Below, in pieces: positions 10,721 to 23,035 of a DNA stretch of 64,000 bases. The DNA is from Amaurobius ferox (lineage: Eukaryota; Arthropoda; Arachnida; Araneae; Amaurobiidae). Positions within the stretch are counted from its first letter, which is position 1, and each line of letters begins with the position of its first letter. Where the stretch lies: the NCBI GenBank assembly GCA_951213105.1, contig OX578134.1:141114706-141178705 (forward strand). Reading direction: 5' to 3'. Both the position numbers and the translations under genes were made by a program. Under the pieces are notes generated by a model, which made no database searches, was not told where the DNA came from, and saw nothing but the letters and a program-made list of their open reading frames with translations.

Positions 10721-10868
10721 ATATATAGAGGGGGGAGGGGACATCTGCATTTCTGGTGAATTGAAATGTATTTACTTCTTCTGTTATAAATAAATAGGTT
10801 CTATGATCGGACCATTAACAGGAAGATTTTGAATAAGATCGTTATTCTTAGATTATAGTCCAGTTTAC

Positions 10869-12030
10869 TGTGTCGTGACGGAATTCGTCACTCTTTTGTA
10901 AATTATATAATTACGATACTTTTTAAACTTTTATATTGATATTTAATTAATCTGTGTCCCGGAACCCTCATGTCATTGTATATATTTTACCATATTTAAA
11001 TTTATTTGAATCTGTATTGAATTGTGGCCATTTTTAATTCATAATAATTCTTTCACACTCAAGGAACAGCGACCGTTATTCAATTTCGCACTTGTTTCCT
11101 GTTGGAGAGAGTTGTCTCCATTTTTTCGCTATGTTGGGTGATGCAATCTTGTGCTGGATTTCGTGTTGTTCTGGACGTGCCTTGAACTTTGTCTTTTGAA
11201 GAAGCGGATCCCTGGATATATTTGAAATAGAAGCATTTTGGATTGGCTGAGAAGAGAAGGTGTGAGCCCCTTGTGATTTTCAATTGGCCGGGTTCTGGAT
11301 CCGCCTGGAATGTTTAAAAGCTGAGTGATTCTTGATTCTGGGCTCTCTCCCTGGAAAACATCTTCGAACCCACGTCGGCTCGGGACTTAAACCTCAGGTT
11401 GAGTTACCCTGCTGTGGGGGCTCGGGGGAGACGCCACTGCCGCTACCATCGCCGCTACATAGACTGGGACTTCGCTGATGTCGAGCCTCGTTGTTTGCTG
11501 CCGCCGTTGACCGTCCGGGAACCTCCTGTTCCGGATGCCTGCAGACCGCTTCGGATGGAGTCCGTGATGAAGCCTGAGCCCTGTGCGGGCCGTTGCTCGT
11601 ATTCTACTTGCCTGTCTGCCGCCTCTCCTTGGTCGGGGAACATCTCTCCCCGAGGGAACTCGAGCGGATGTGTTGACTTCATCTTTTCTGAGTCCTTCCA
11701 GATATGGAGGTAAGCGACCCGTTTCGGTAATTGGAGGCTGCTGCCTCGTCTGACCTGTGCACCGGCGGACTGAACCTCCTGATGTATTCTCAAGATCTTC
11801 TGAGCTAAATTGTAATTAAATTAATTCCCTGTTGTAAATAATTGAATTTAAGTAAATTAACAGTTAAGTCTTAAGCGTTCCTCGAGTGTGTCTTTCTCTC
11901 CATGACCATACCATAAGTGTTATAATTGAATATGTGAAATTAATATGTAATTAATGATTTATAGAATTTATATTTAAATTCCGGCAAGGAGCCGATGATT
12001 TTTGGTAGAAGAGGTCCAGTGGTTTAGAGT
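10869..12030 (+). other. LTR-like block with a GC-rich core (uncertain)
   Basis: Starts near TGTGTCGTGACGGAATTCGT and contains a TTTAAAAG box (about 11310) and a distinctly GC-rich core at 11290-11790, unlike its neighbours. Both strands of the core are open for about 100 codons but encode nothing I recognise. This pattern can come from a retrotransposon LTR and leader, but no matching second LTR, target duplication or pol domain was found. Confidence 0.3.
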
Positions 12031-12421
12031 TGATTACAAATCAGTAATTGTATTTGATATGCTAACTCCATTCTTAAGTAATTAATAAATTTGGATTAGA
12101 AATTAAATTGTGTTTTTATTTGTGTAGAAATTGTGTTGATTTATGTATTTCAGCTTTTGGATGAGTTCTTAAAGGTAAAGGTATTTTTCTGTTTATTTTG
12201 GGATTTTGTTTGGGTTTTTCCGCAGGTCATAATTTGAAATTCTTCCAATTGACGACAGGTTCTATTTACTTTTTCAAAGAAAGATGGATTACGTTGAAAT
12301 GACCTGGGTAGAGAAATTTCCTGAGAAAGTTAGACTTTCTCGGTCAGGCGGGAATCCGTTGCGACTTTTGATGCCCTCGGAATTCCCGTCTTGACAACTG
12401 TAATAGCGTCCCAGCACACCA

Positions 12422-13250
12422 TTCCATGAAGGTGATTTTAATGACCTTTTTTGCAATATTGATATAAATGATTTGTTTTGCATATTAATGGAATTGTATG
12501 AAAAGTATGAGATGCAAAACCTTATTAAAAACATATTTACAAGTGTCTGATGGAAATGGTATTTTTTGAAACTGTACTTTATGATGGAACAGGGTTTTAT
12601 AAACAGCGGAATGGCATACCTATGGGAGCGGCTTGCTCCTCTATTCTTGGTGATATATACTTAAACAAATACGAAGAGGGAACTCTCATATATTAAATGA
12701 GATTGTATACATTCGTTATGTGGATGACATATTATATGCATGCCAAGATGACCGGGATCACTTGGATTTTCCTTTTTTTCCATCAAATTTGACATTGACA
12801 AAAACTACCCGTAACATTGGTAATATTGATAATTTTTTGGATTTAACTATATATAAACAATCTAATGGTAAAGTAGGTTTTAAATTATATGATAAAAGAA
12901 AATACTTTAATTTTAAAATAAATTACATAATTAATTGGCATTCTTGTCTGCATCGTAATGTTTTCAGGAACATTATTATAAATTTTTTAACAAGGAGCAA
13001 ATGATTAAATTGCAGTGCAGAAAATTGTTATGTAAGTGATCTGGGCTATCTAAATGAAGCAATTGCAAAAGGTTACCCTTTACGTTTTCTTAGTGACATT
13101 TTATGTAAATTTTTTAGCATAACCGTAACTGAAAGTTACAACTTGTATTTAAGTGGGGGTACACTTTCAGTCTGATCTAAAGATGTGCAGCATTGCGGAT
13201 GTCAAAGTTTAACTGTCTGATGGAGTTCAATTTATACAAAGTAAGAGTCT
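12422..13250 (+). pseudogene. Second Naiad RT fragment, with in-frame UGA codon(s)
   Basis: A 5'-truncated RT from a different Naiad family. Motif A is GDFNDLFCNIDIND (12428-12470); after a frameshift near 12535 come YDGTGFYKQ and motif B NGIPMGAACSSILGDIYL (TGC at 12634-12636); a TAA and frameshift near 12695 precede motif C RYVDDILY (12714-12738). The frame then runs through NIDNFLDLTIYK and INYIINWH to a TGA at 13002-13004. It stays open after the TGA for about 56 codons that align with the same region of the 5-kb copy (LNEAIAKGYPLRFL versus LEALRKNYPVNIL). Two more TGAs (near 13174 and 13219) precede a TAA near 13240. The first TGA is therefore inside the conserved protein: selenocysteine codon or nonsense mutation. 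Confidence 0.8.
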
Positions 13251-13781
<531 letters not shown>

Positions 13782-13851
13782 TTTCACATTCTTCATTTTG
13801 TACTGAAGGTTTATAAATAAACATCAATTCTGTAGAATAAAGATTGTGGGA

Positions 13852-14775
13852 TATTTATTACCTTCCTTATATACATATAATGTATAAGGAAAGTATTGTG
13901 ACGGGGTCGAAAATTCGAGTTCGAGTTTTCGACGGGAGAGCACGTTTCAAACATCCTTGATCACGAATCAAACATTTTTGAAGTGATATCTGTGTGTGTG
14001 TGTGTGTGTATGTGTGTGTGAGACGAACAAATGGACCGATTCGAGCGAAATTTGGTACAAAAATCACAGTCCGTAAACACTGGAAGCCTATTGTTTTTAT
14101 AAGCAATCGAATGTTCAGAACCCCCTAAACTTTCGAGTGAAATTTTGAAAAAATCGTCAAAAAATCAAAACCGCTAATAAAGTTACGCAAATAGACATTT
14201 CTTATGTAATTTTTCATTAGAAAACGATTGACATAAAGTTTAGAACGCTAACGTGAACCGTTCTCGAGATATTGTACATTTTTCAAAAAAATTATCAAAA
14301 AGTAATATAAAATAAAAAGAAAAATATTTCCTATTGAGAAACATGTCCACTTTTCATATGTAATACCATGCGATAAATTGAGTAACATCATTCTCGTGGA
14401 TCTAGCTCGTTCTATTCATGAAAAAAGATACTCTGAGTAATACTTTTGTATTTGAACGCCAATAGTCATTTATCTGCTGTAAGAATAACTTATTTCATAG
14501 TGCATAACGCTTGGTGAGCTTTTGGCGACGAATTTGGCGGAATGTCGCCAACTTGGCGATTTTTTTGAAATGTTGCCAAATTAACGAAAATCTCGCTAAT
14601 TGGATAAAAATGACGCTAAATCAATGAAAATGACGACTAATTGTCGAAAATTCAATACCTTGGAAAGAATATAAGTATCTACTATAAGATTAACATTTTT
14701 TTTAACTGTAAAAGTAATAAATTCATTGCATTATATAAGAAAAGTCATGTGTTGGCCACATCAGACTTTTTTTTC
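13852..14775 (+). repeat. Dispersed repeat family B, copy 1
   Basis: Non-coding family of about 930 bp. The 5' end is a palindrome (CTTTCCTTATATACATATAA / complement, to GTATAAGGAAAG), followed by TATTGTGACGGGGTCGAAAA, an expandable (TG)n tract (13988-14020) and a block rich in TTGGCGACGAATTTGGCGGA-like text near 14521. The 3' end is TATAAGAAAAGTCATGTG... near 14736. Short frames across the TG tract are artefacts. Confidence 0.8.
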
Positions 14776-15007
14776 TTTCTTTTTAAATGAGTTAACAATG
14801 AAAATAAATTAAAAAATTGCTTAAAATTATTTTTATTGTGAAATTGATCGTTTGGTAATTTATTGTATTTTGTTACTTGATTTTCTACTAGCTTGTTTGT
14901 ATTGCACACTTTCATTGCATATTAATCATATCCGTAGATGTTTGCCACCATGTTGTGCACTCACTTATAAGCTTGTAAGCGCATTTATTGTGTGGCAAAA
15001 TAAAGAA

Positions 15008-15078
15008 TATTATTATTATTATCATTATTATTAATATTATTATTATTATCATTATTATTAATATTATTATTATTATAG
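15008..15078. repeat. (TTA)n-type microsatellite
   Basis: ATT trinucleotide array with ATC and AAT interruptions. Confidence 0.9.
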
Positions 15079-15489
15079 ATTATATTACGGGTTAAAATAA
15101 ATGTTTTAAGATATAAAATTATTGCCTATGTAGCAAAATACCCCAAATGTCTACATATTGCTCCAAATTACCCTTAAATTAGCATAAAAACAGACTAACA
15201 GACATTGGCATTTCTTTCATATAAGTTTAAGAATATATTTAGCTGCACAATGAAATCATTTTAGAATACAAAATCAAATCACGTGTTATTATTTTTATTT
15301 TCAGATCGCATAATTTGAGAATAATTTCTGCTAAGTACTATAAATGATAAAAAGCAAATCTTTGTAACTTTTTACAAAGAAATTTAAGTTCAGTCAGTTT
15401 TAAACGCGGAAATATATATGGTTTGGAAAGGCAACCGTTTCAGATAACAATACTTATCGCAAATAGAAGAATATTTTTTTAAATTAAAT

Positions 15490-15990
15490 TCCATACTACA
15501 AACCAATTTCAAGAGAGCTCGGCGAAACTTGCACACGAACTGTCATTTAATTGAACTAATTTTGAATTAAATTTAAAAAAATGGACAGAAATCCGATAAA
15601 ATTGCTCATAGGAAGAGAATAGAAAATAAAATACAAATTCAAATTTGTGAGGGATTATAGATATATATTCTTCAAGAAAAGAGATGTGTGTCAAATATTC
15701 GTTTAAAATTGTTTGAAATGAAACGATTGCATCTTCTTTTTCTATTAATTCTACAGAATAGGTACATTAACAGAAAAATGGCGAAAGTTCAATATACTTC
15801 TCAGATACTGCTTGAATACTTTGCGTTGTCATAGCAATTGCACGACTGTTGTCTTATTCGTAGACTGAAATTGTGTTAATGGATAATGGAATGTAAAATA
15901 TATATTTGGCTTTCTGAGGGCAAAACGGTGTTGGTAAAAAATCTTTTTGTTGATATCTGTGATAAAATGTCAGTTTTATTGATTTTTTCA
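15490..15990 (+). repeat. Dispersed repeat family A, copy 2
   Basis: Diverged copy recognised by CTCGGCGAAACTTGCACA (15519-15536), GTCATTTAATTGAACTAATT, CTTCTCAGATACTGCTTGAA and GCGTTGTCATAGCAATTGCA (about 15822). Confidence 0.6.
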
Positions 15991-16078
15991 ATATGTATAT
16001 GATGAGAAATCATATAGAAAAAAATATGGGAAAAATGAACACATATGAGGAAATATAGGGAACACATTTTTAAGTAGT

Positions 16079-16464
16079 TGCTGTTGTTGAGACCCAGACC
16101 GTCCAACCTACCAGAAAGGTGTAAGGTAACTGTTTGGATGGCCAGGAAGTGCCACCCAATTTAGACCGGAACCCAGTGGGGGAGGCATCCACAGGGACCG
16201 TCCCCTCCGTCCCCTACCACCAACCTCTCGGAAGGACTTACAGACCCACATGTTTAACGTGATCGTATTCCGCATGAACACAGCGGCAGTTGTGGCAGCG
16301 TGCAAATCCAGCGCGCAAACCACCGGGTTACCGCGACTGAAAAGTGCCAACAGCACGCGGTGTTCCCAGGTGGTCATCCACCCAAATACTAACCGCGCTC
16401 GATGCTGCTTGACTTCGGTGATCTAACGAGAACCGGTGTTTTCAGCACGGTACGGCCGTTGCCT
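16079..16464 (-). mobile_element. 5S rRNA-headed SINE with target-site duplication
   Basis: Read on the minus strand: a near-complete 5S rRNA sequence (16463-16345), a TTTT, a partial tRNA-like stretch with a box A-like GTAACCCGGTGGTTTGCGCG and no box B, a body shared with the SINE at 56.4 kb, and a CAA-type tail. The whole unit is bounded by ACATTTTTAAGTAGT at 16064-16078 and ACATTTTAAGTAGT at 16465-16478, so head and body retroposed together. 5S-derived SINEs are known as class SINE3; transcription would start from the internal 5S promoter by RNA polymerase III. The 3' tail matches the fragment in the Naiad ORF at 3.1 kb. Confidence 0.88.
16345..16463 (-). rRNA. 5S rRNA-like sequence (head of the SINE, not an independent gene)
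   Basis: 119 bases closely follow animal 5S rRNA from GGCAACGGCCGTACC through ACCGGTTCTCGTTAGATCAC and GGGAACACCGCGTGC to the closing GTTGGC. The internal promoter elements (box A around AAGCAGCATCGAGC, and the box C region GATGACCACCTGGGAACAC) are visible. A few substitutions against canonical 5S are seen, including GTCAAGC for GTTAAGC and CATCGAGC for CGTCGGGC. The surrounding target duplication argues it is part of a retroposon. Confidence 0.88.
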
Positions 16465-17059
16465 ACATTTTAAGTAGTGTTTTGCTTCTATAGTAAACGT
16501 TTAAACTCATTAAATATATTAGTTCATTGTTCACAATACGTAAATAAGCAAAAACATATAGAGTAGGAAATTATTTTCCTCTTTATATTATAAATCGGAT
16601 AATTTACGATGCACTTTAACATCCATTGTCAGATTTAAGATATAAATCTCCGATTAAAATTACACCGGAATTCACAGCACATTCTCAAAAGCAAAAGCAC
16701 ACATTAGCAATACTCCCACATTGTACAAAAAACTGAAACTATCGCTGCGCCTTTTAAAAGCTATTAACTGCAATTGTTATTACAGTATAACTTGCACGTA
16801 TCCCAATCAGCAGACTCGCACAATTTTCTAATGCAATCCAGGTACACCGTACGTACTGTTCGTAATACGTCCTAAATATGTCCCAAAACACGCTTTCGCC
16901 CACAATACGTCCTAAATAAGCGGTTCTTGCTGATATGTCTGCAATCCATCTATGCTATCGGGGCAATGATTTTATTACATAATCTATAACTTCGTACAAA
17001 ATTTAAGAACAAACAGCAATCCAGTTCATAAGGGCATTAAGAATTCAAAATTCTTCTGT

Positions 17060-18455
17060 AGGGGACAAAATTAAGTAATTATATAAAAAATAAAATCCCA
17101 ATTTTCACTCTATCCTGGTATCTAAAATTTTGAAAACTTAAATAGAACTAAAAGTATATTTCGGAAATCTGTATTAAGAGTATGAATCCCTTACTATTAA
17201 ATTATTGCAAACAACGGTGGAGCATAAAATCATCCTTATTAAAATATAATATCGGAAACAGACATTTTTTGAAATTTTTTCATAAATTGTACCATTTTCA
17301 ATTTTTCCTTGAAGAAAGCTGTTATGACGTCAGAACTTGTTAGATGTATTTTATAGAGTCCATTTCTTCTTTGTCTCAATACTTCACGTGTAAAATCACG
17401 TGCTAAGTAACATAACTATATATAAACATAAACTCCCAATTTCCACTCTTAATCTCAGTTTCTGGAATTTTGAAAACTTAAGTAGAACTGAAAGCATGTT
17501 TCAGAAATCTATAATAAAAGTACGAATCCCTTGCTATTCCCTTACTAATGATTGCAATCTACGATTACGTATACAATCATCCTTATGAAAATATAACATC
17601 GAATAACTGACACTTTATAAGTTGTTTTCATAAGCAATACCATTTTCATTCTTTCTTTGAAGAAAGCAGTTGTGACGCCAGATCACTAGAGACAAAATTT
17701 ATAAAGCTGATTTCCTCTTTGTCTCCATACATCACGTGTAAAATTACGTGCAAAATAACATGACTCTATATAAACATAAAATCCCAATTTCCACTCTTTG
17801 TTCTTGTTTCTAGAATTTGGAAAACTTAAGTAGAACTGAAAGTACGTTTCAGAAATCTATAATAAATGTATGAATCCCTGACTATTCCCTTACTAATGAT
17901 TGTAATCTACGATTGCGTATAAAATCATCCTTACGAAAATATAACATCGAATAACTGACACTTTTTAAGTTTTTTTCATAAGCAATACCATTTTCAATCT
18001 TTCCTTGAAGAAAGCAGTTGTGACGTCAGATCATTAGAGATATAATCTATAAAGCTTATTTCCCTTTTGTCTCCATACATCACGTGTAAACATACATTAC
18101 GTACATCACGTGCAAAATAAAATAACTCCAGATAAACATAAAATCCCAATTTCCACTCTTTATCCTAGTTTCTAGAATTTGGAAAACTTAAATAGAACTG
18201 AAAGTATGTTTGAGAAATCTATAATAATAGTATGAATCTCTGACTATTCCCTTACTATTGATTGCAACCTACGATTGAGTATAAAATTATTCTTATGAAA
18301 ATATGACTTAGGAAAACTGACACTTTTTGCACCATATTCATAATCATTGCAATTTTCGATGTTTCGTTGAAAAAATCAGTTATTGTGACGTCAGGACATT
18401 AGAGGCGTATTTTACAGGACTCATTTTCTATTTGTCTCTATATATTACGTGTTAG
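17060..18455. repeat. Tandem array, four copies of a ~348-bp monomer with CRE- and E-box-like sites
   Basis: Each unit contains CCCAATTTCCACTCTT (starting near 17097, 17433, 17785 and 18146), AAACTTAAGTAGAACTGAAA-type text, a TGACGTCA or TGACGCCA (17325, 17673, 18021, 18386) and a CACGTG-containing segment. The spacing of the CRE-like site is 348, 348 and 365. No ORF is conserved between units. This is a small satellite; a role as a regulatory cluster is possible but only suggested by the motifs. Confidence 0.85.
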
Positions 18456-18864
18456 CCGTATGAAGTTCAAAGGCAAAAACGGGGTCCATTACACTGTTAT
18501 GAACGATTTGAAAATTTAGTTTTACATAAAAATGCAAAGAAAATTTAGGGATAGATAAACTAAAAAAATAAATATTAGAATGTAAAGATATCACAACTTA
18601 TTCATGCAAAAATTGAAATCTTGCGAATTTTAAATTTTACATTGCTACAATATCACTATCTTTTCCATCATTTTGCATGCACAAGATATGCACAACCACT
18701 GTTGTTGAGATTCTGTTACTCATCAAATAACTAAGAATGATGTTCATTCGAAACCTAAGTAAATGGGCAGCATTTTAAATTGACAAAAAATAAATGAATA
18801 AAATAATTATATACTTTATAGAAAAATACTCTTAAGCATCAGTCGTAAAATGTTATTTCAAATT

Positions 18865-19440
18865 CACCCACTTCTTCAAAAACAACTGAGCGAGAAATTG
18901 CACAAGGACTTGCATTTAATTAAATTAATTTCAGATTAAATCAAAACAAGTGCAACGAAATCCAATAAAACAGCTTTCAAACAAGAGAACTTTTTCCGAA
19001 ATCAAATACGGAAATGCAAAAAAGAAATAAAATACGAATCGCAAATAAGTAAGCGATTGTAACGTCTATCTCCAACAAAAATAAATGAATGTGTCTCCAA
19101 TACTAATTTTGAATCGTTTCAAAAGTAATAAAAATGAAACGATTTCTATCCCTCTCCCCTTTTGTAACAGTTTTCCAGAATAAATACGGTTACGGATATA
19201 TAAAAAAAGTTTCATTTTCAATTTCGCTTCTCAGACACTGATCGGACTCTTCTGATGATCTCATCACCATGGCAACCGCACGAATCCTGTCTCCTAGCGG
19301 GGTGAAACTTTAGCCATAGATTATGGAAAATAATAAAAATATTTGTTTCCCTGTGAGAAACGGGAGGGAGTCACACATTTTTCCAGTTTATATCCGTGAT
19401 AAATATTGAGTTTTGCTTCATCTTGTCAATATTGTATATC
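18865..19440 (+). repeat. Dispersed repeat family A, copy 3 (best preserved)
   Basis: Runs from ACAACTGAGCGAGAAATTGC (about 18881) through AAGTAAGCGATTGTAACGTC, TCACCATGGCAACCGCACGA (about 19264) to GTGATAAATATTGAGTTTTG (about 19399). The reverse complements of these blocks identify the six minus-strand copies between 40 and 54 kb. Confidence 0.75.
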
Positions 19441-20017
19441 TTGAAAGGTCGCAATTTTCAGGAAAGTTGGAGTGCTTTCATTTGAATTGAAAATAATTTA
19501 TTCTTATTGCAGAAAGCGAATAAGCTCTTTTAGCTGATAGTATGTTGTTCACAATTGTTATAGAGACAAAACTTTTATTCTTCTGTAGAGAATATTTTTT
19601 GAGTTCCAGATTGGATATATTTTAACTTACGTGCCATAAACTATTTTTAACAAATATAATGAAGTGACTGCGTCAATATAAATTCAATTCCTTAAATTTC
19701 ACGTGTAATAGCGTGATTTAAATGAAGGAAAGTGTAATATGTCAGTTTAAACACAATTTAATGTTTTTTCATGCGTACAGTCGGCTAAATAAAAATCCGG
19801 ATAAGCGTCCGTTTTACCGGATCATCTGGCCTTACAGTAAAACAAAATAAATCATTAAATCCGGAAAAATGCTATAAATATATGGGCATCTAATTTGCTT
19901 AATGGTACGTCTTCATATAAAACTTTGTACTAATTCGATTTCTTCAAAAGACAATACCACGTTTTAAAAACAAATTTTGATTTGCCTAAACAAAACATCC
20001 CGAATTCATATGAAGTT

Positions 20018-20149
<132 letters not shown>

Positions 20150-20239
20150 CAAGTCGTTTGGGAGTTAAGACATTGAAATTTCAAATGTTCCTAAGGTTGA
20201 ATAGGTGCTAAAAACTATCTTTTATATTTTTCGATTATT

Positions 20240-21090
20240 ATTTACTACTTTTACAGTAAAAAAAATAGGTTGTTCGTATAGTAGATACTTATATTCTTTC
20301 TAAGATATTGAATTTTCGTTAGTTAGTCGTTATTTTCATTGATTTAGCGTCATTTTTACCCATTTGGCAGTATTTAAAAAGTTGGCGACATTCAGCCAAA
20401 TTCGTCGCCAAAATCTCACCTAGCGTTATAGATGGAGAAATATGTTATTCTTATAGCAGATAAATGGCCATTGGGCGTCTAAATACAAAAGTATTACTCA
20501 AAGTACTTTTCTCATGAATGGAACGAGCTAGATCCACGAGAATGATGTCACAAAATTTATCGCATGGTGTTACATATGAAAAGTGAACATGTTTCTTAAC
20601 AGTTAATATTTTATTTTTGAATTTATGGGATTTTTTGATAAATTTATTTGAAAAATGTGCATTATCTCGAGAACGATTTATGCTAGCGTTCTAAAGGTTA
20701 TGTAAATCGGTTATTAGGAAAAATTACATAAGACATGTTTATTTGCGTAACTTTATTAAAGGTTTTGATTTTTTGATGATTTTTTCAGAATTTGTCTCTA
20801 AAATTTAGGGGAGTTCTGAACATAGGATTGTGTTTAAAAACAATAGACTTCCAGTATTTATAGATTGTAATTTTTGTACCAAATTTCATTCGTATCGCCC
20901 CATTCGTTCGTGAGGTACCGTCTCCACAGACTCACTGACACACACACACAGACACCACCTCAAAAGTGTTCGATTCGTGATCAGGGATGCTTGAAACGTG
21001 CTCTCCCGTCGAAAACTCGAATTCGAATGTTCGACCCCGTCACAATACTTTTCTTATACATTATACTACGTATATAAGGAAAGTAATGCA
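20240..21090 (-). repeat. Dispersed repeat family B, copy 2
   Basis: Reverse-oriented copy: 5' palindrome and GTCACAATACTTTTCTTATA at 21038-21057, (CA)n at 20938-20951, and the GGCGAC-rich segment at about 20340-20430. The 3' terminal TATAAGGAAAGTCATG is missing, so this copy ends near 20240. Confidence 0.75.
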
Positions 21091-21680
21091 TACCATTGTC
21101 CATCTTCTTTTTTAATATTAATCATTATTTATTAAATTCGTATAAAAACCTATCAAACTAATTTTTATTTCGTGTTGTGATACCACGTAACACAAATAAA
21201 ATATATACCCTTTTTCATCTGCATTTTTTAATATTAATCATTAATTATTAAATTCGTATTTGAAAAAATATGAATGGAAATACGTGTGAATTTTGACGAC
21301 AATCACTTCTGCACTGTCGGAATCCTTGATGTGCAAAATTGTAGTTCATTCTTTTTGGTACTTTTTGAAATACATACTTATATTCAAACCTGCATTATTT
21401 GGAAGCTTTTTGTGAAAATCCATCGATTGCCGATGGAAACATCTTGGAGAAAATTTCGAAAATGCAGTGTAATACAAAGTTTGGACTTTTGGCATTTGTG
21501 CAATGAGTGATTAGATATTATTACATTTGCGTTAGAAATAAATTCATAATTTAAAGTGAAAAGATAAATTTGACATTCGATTCAGCTTAGATCAACTGGT
21601 GCTGCATATATTTCTCGTTATGTGGAGTGATTAAAAATAGATGGGCCAAATTTTACCAGGTGGTAGTACACAGCAAATCA

Positions 21681-22660
21681 AGCATTTTTACTTTCCCTGC
21701 AATACATGGTAATGTATTGGGAAAGTATTGGATTCATGTCGAAAATCGCAACTCGAGTTTTCGACAGATTTACACGTTTCGAAAAATTATTTTTAGCGTG
21801 ACGTCTCTCTGTGTGTGTCTGTCTGTCTGTGTGTCTGTGTGTCTGTCTCTCTGTGTGTCTGTGTGTCTGTGCAATGTATGTAATCACTCTAACTCAAAAA
21901 CTAATGAACATAATTTCATAAAATTTGGTAGGTAAGTCACTTGGATATGACCCTGGTGTTGATTAGTTTTTGGTACGATACCAGAATCCGCCTTTTTTTA
22001 CGAAATGGTCTTTAAAAACTTCATTTATTCGCTCTAGCTGAAATATTAATTGACCAAATTTCACAAAATTTGGTAGATAAGTTAGTTGTTGGATACTCTG
22101 GTGCTGATTGGAATTTGGTATGATTCGGAGAAGAAGAACCCGCCTTTTTTACGAAATGGTCCGCAAACATTTCATGCATCCACTGTAGCTAAAATACTAA
22201 TTGGCCAAATTTCACAAAATTTGGTAGATAAGTTACATGTGGGATATTCTGGTGCTGATTTGATTTTGATACGATTCGGAAAAGAACAACATTCTGTTTT
22301 TATGAAATGACCCACCAAAGTCGCTAAAATATAAAAACAAAGACTAAGTAGTGTATGCTCAAATGTATCAATTAAATTCTTTTTCCATATGAAATTTTTG
22401 AAGTGGAAAATAATATAACACCCTCCATTATACTTTAGGACTAACAGTTCTCAAGCTATTTGAGATTTCTTGCATTTTTGTTACGCTGATTTCGGAAAAA
22501 AGTCCAATTACCAAATAAAAGCAAAAATTGAATTAAAAATGCAAATTTAGTGTTATTTGATTTAATTAAACTCAATCTAATGAATTATTAAAGAAATAAA
22601 GAAAATATGAATTTGAATCTGCAGGGAAAGTCATGTGCGGCCCACATCAGATTTTTAGTC
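21681..22660 (+). repeat. Family B-like element (variant) with three ~135-bp internal repeats
   Basis: Has the B-type inverted start (ACTTTCCCTGCAATACATGG ... TATTGGGAAAGT), ATCGCAACTCGAGTTTTCGA, a TGTCTG tract (21808-21870) and the B-type end GGAAAGTCATGTGCGGCCCA (22625-22644). The interior differs: a unit with TTTCACAAAATTTGGTAGAT and a CCGCCTTTTTTACGAAATGG tail occurs three times (from about 21885, 22030 and 22185). Confidence 0.7.
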
Positions 22661-22795
22661 ATAGTTTATACTGGATCGGAAATGAAATGTAAAAGCGCCA
22701 GTGGGCTCTTAATGGCGAAACCGATGACTTGAGGCAAATACAAAATAATGACTTAGAAATTATAAAATGACATTTAACAAACAATATTTACAATA

Positions 22796-23035
22796 ATGGC
22801 TCAAAAGAGCAACCGCCAACCTGAATGCACGTCTCACAGCGGCGATGGAGGGATTGGCAAACTCTCTCGAACAGACCAGACATGTCGCGCACTTCGACAG
22901 CAGTGCCCGAAATACTGGTGACGTGTTCCTCTTCAGATTCAAGGGGAGTATCATAGACGAGACTCTTGAGATATCCCCACGAAAAGAAGTCAAGACATGA
23001 CAGATCGGACGATCGTGGGGGGCAAAACTATGGGA
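22796..23035 (-). pseudogene. C-terminal remnant of a mariner/IS630-type transposase
   Basis: On the minus strand, frames across this stretch give PPRSSDLSCLDFF, SWGYLKSLVYDTPLESEE and SGLFERVCQSLHRRCETCI. This is the layout of mariner-type transposase tails (SPDL..DFFLWG, then a C-terminal helix with RRCE.CI). Only about 75 residues remain, frames are broken and the catalytic core is gone. Confidence 0.65.

Noticed and set aside
11399..11793. Overlapping frames of 104 and 112 codons on both strands
   Set aside because: Both arise from GC-rich composition in the LTR-like block; no domain or homology-like motif is visible in either.
16108..16377. Minus-strand 89-codon frame
   Set aside because: It is a translation of the 5S-headed SINE; the start lies inside the 5S rRNA-like sequence.
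17060..18455. CRISPR-like array
   Set aside because: Repeats are about 348 bp with no short repeat/spacer structure, in a eukaryotic context; it is an ordinary tandem satellite.
21678..21935. Cys/Val-rich and His/Thr-rich frames across a TGTCTG tract
   Set aside because: Microsatellite translation within a family B-like element. The frames near 20874, 33608 and 62667 are rejected for the same reason.
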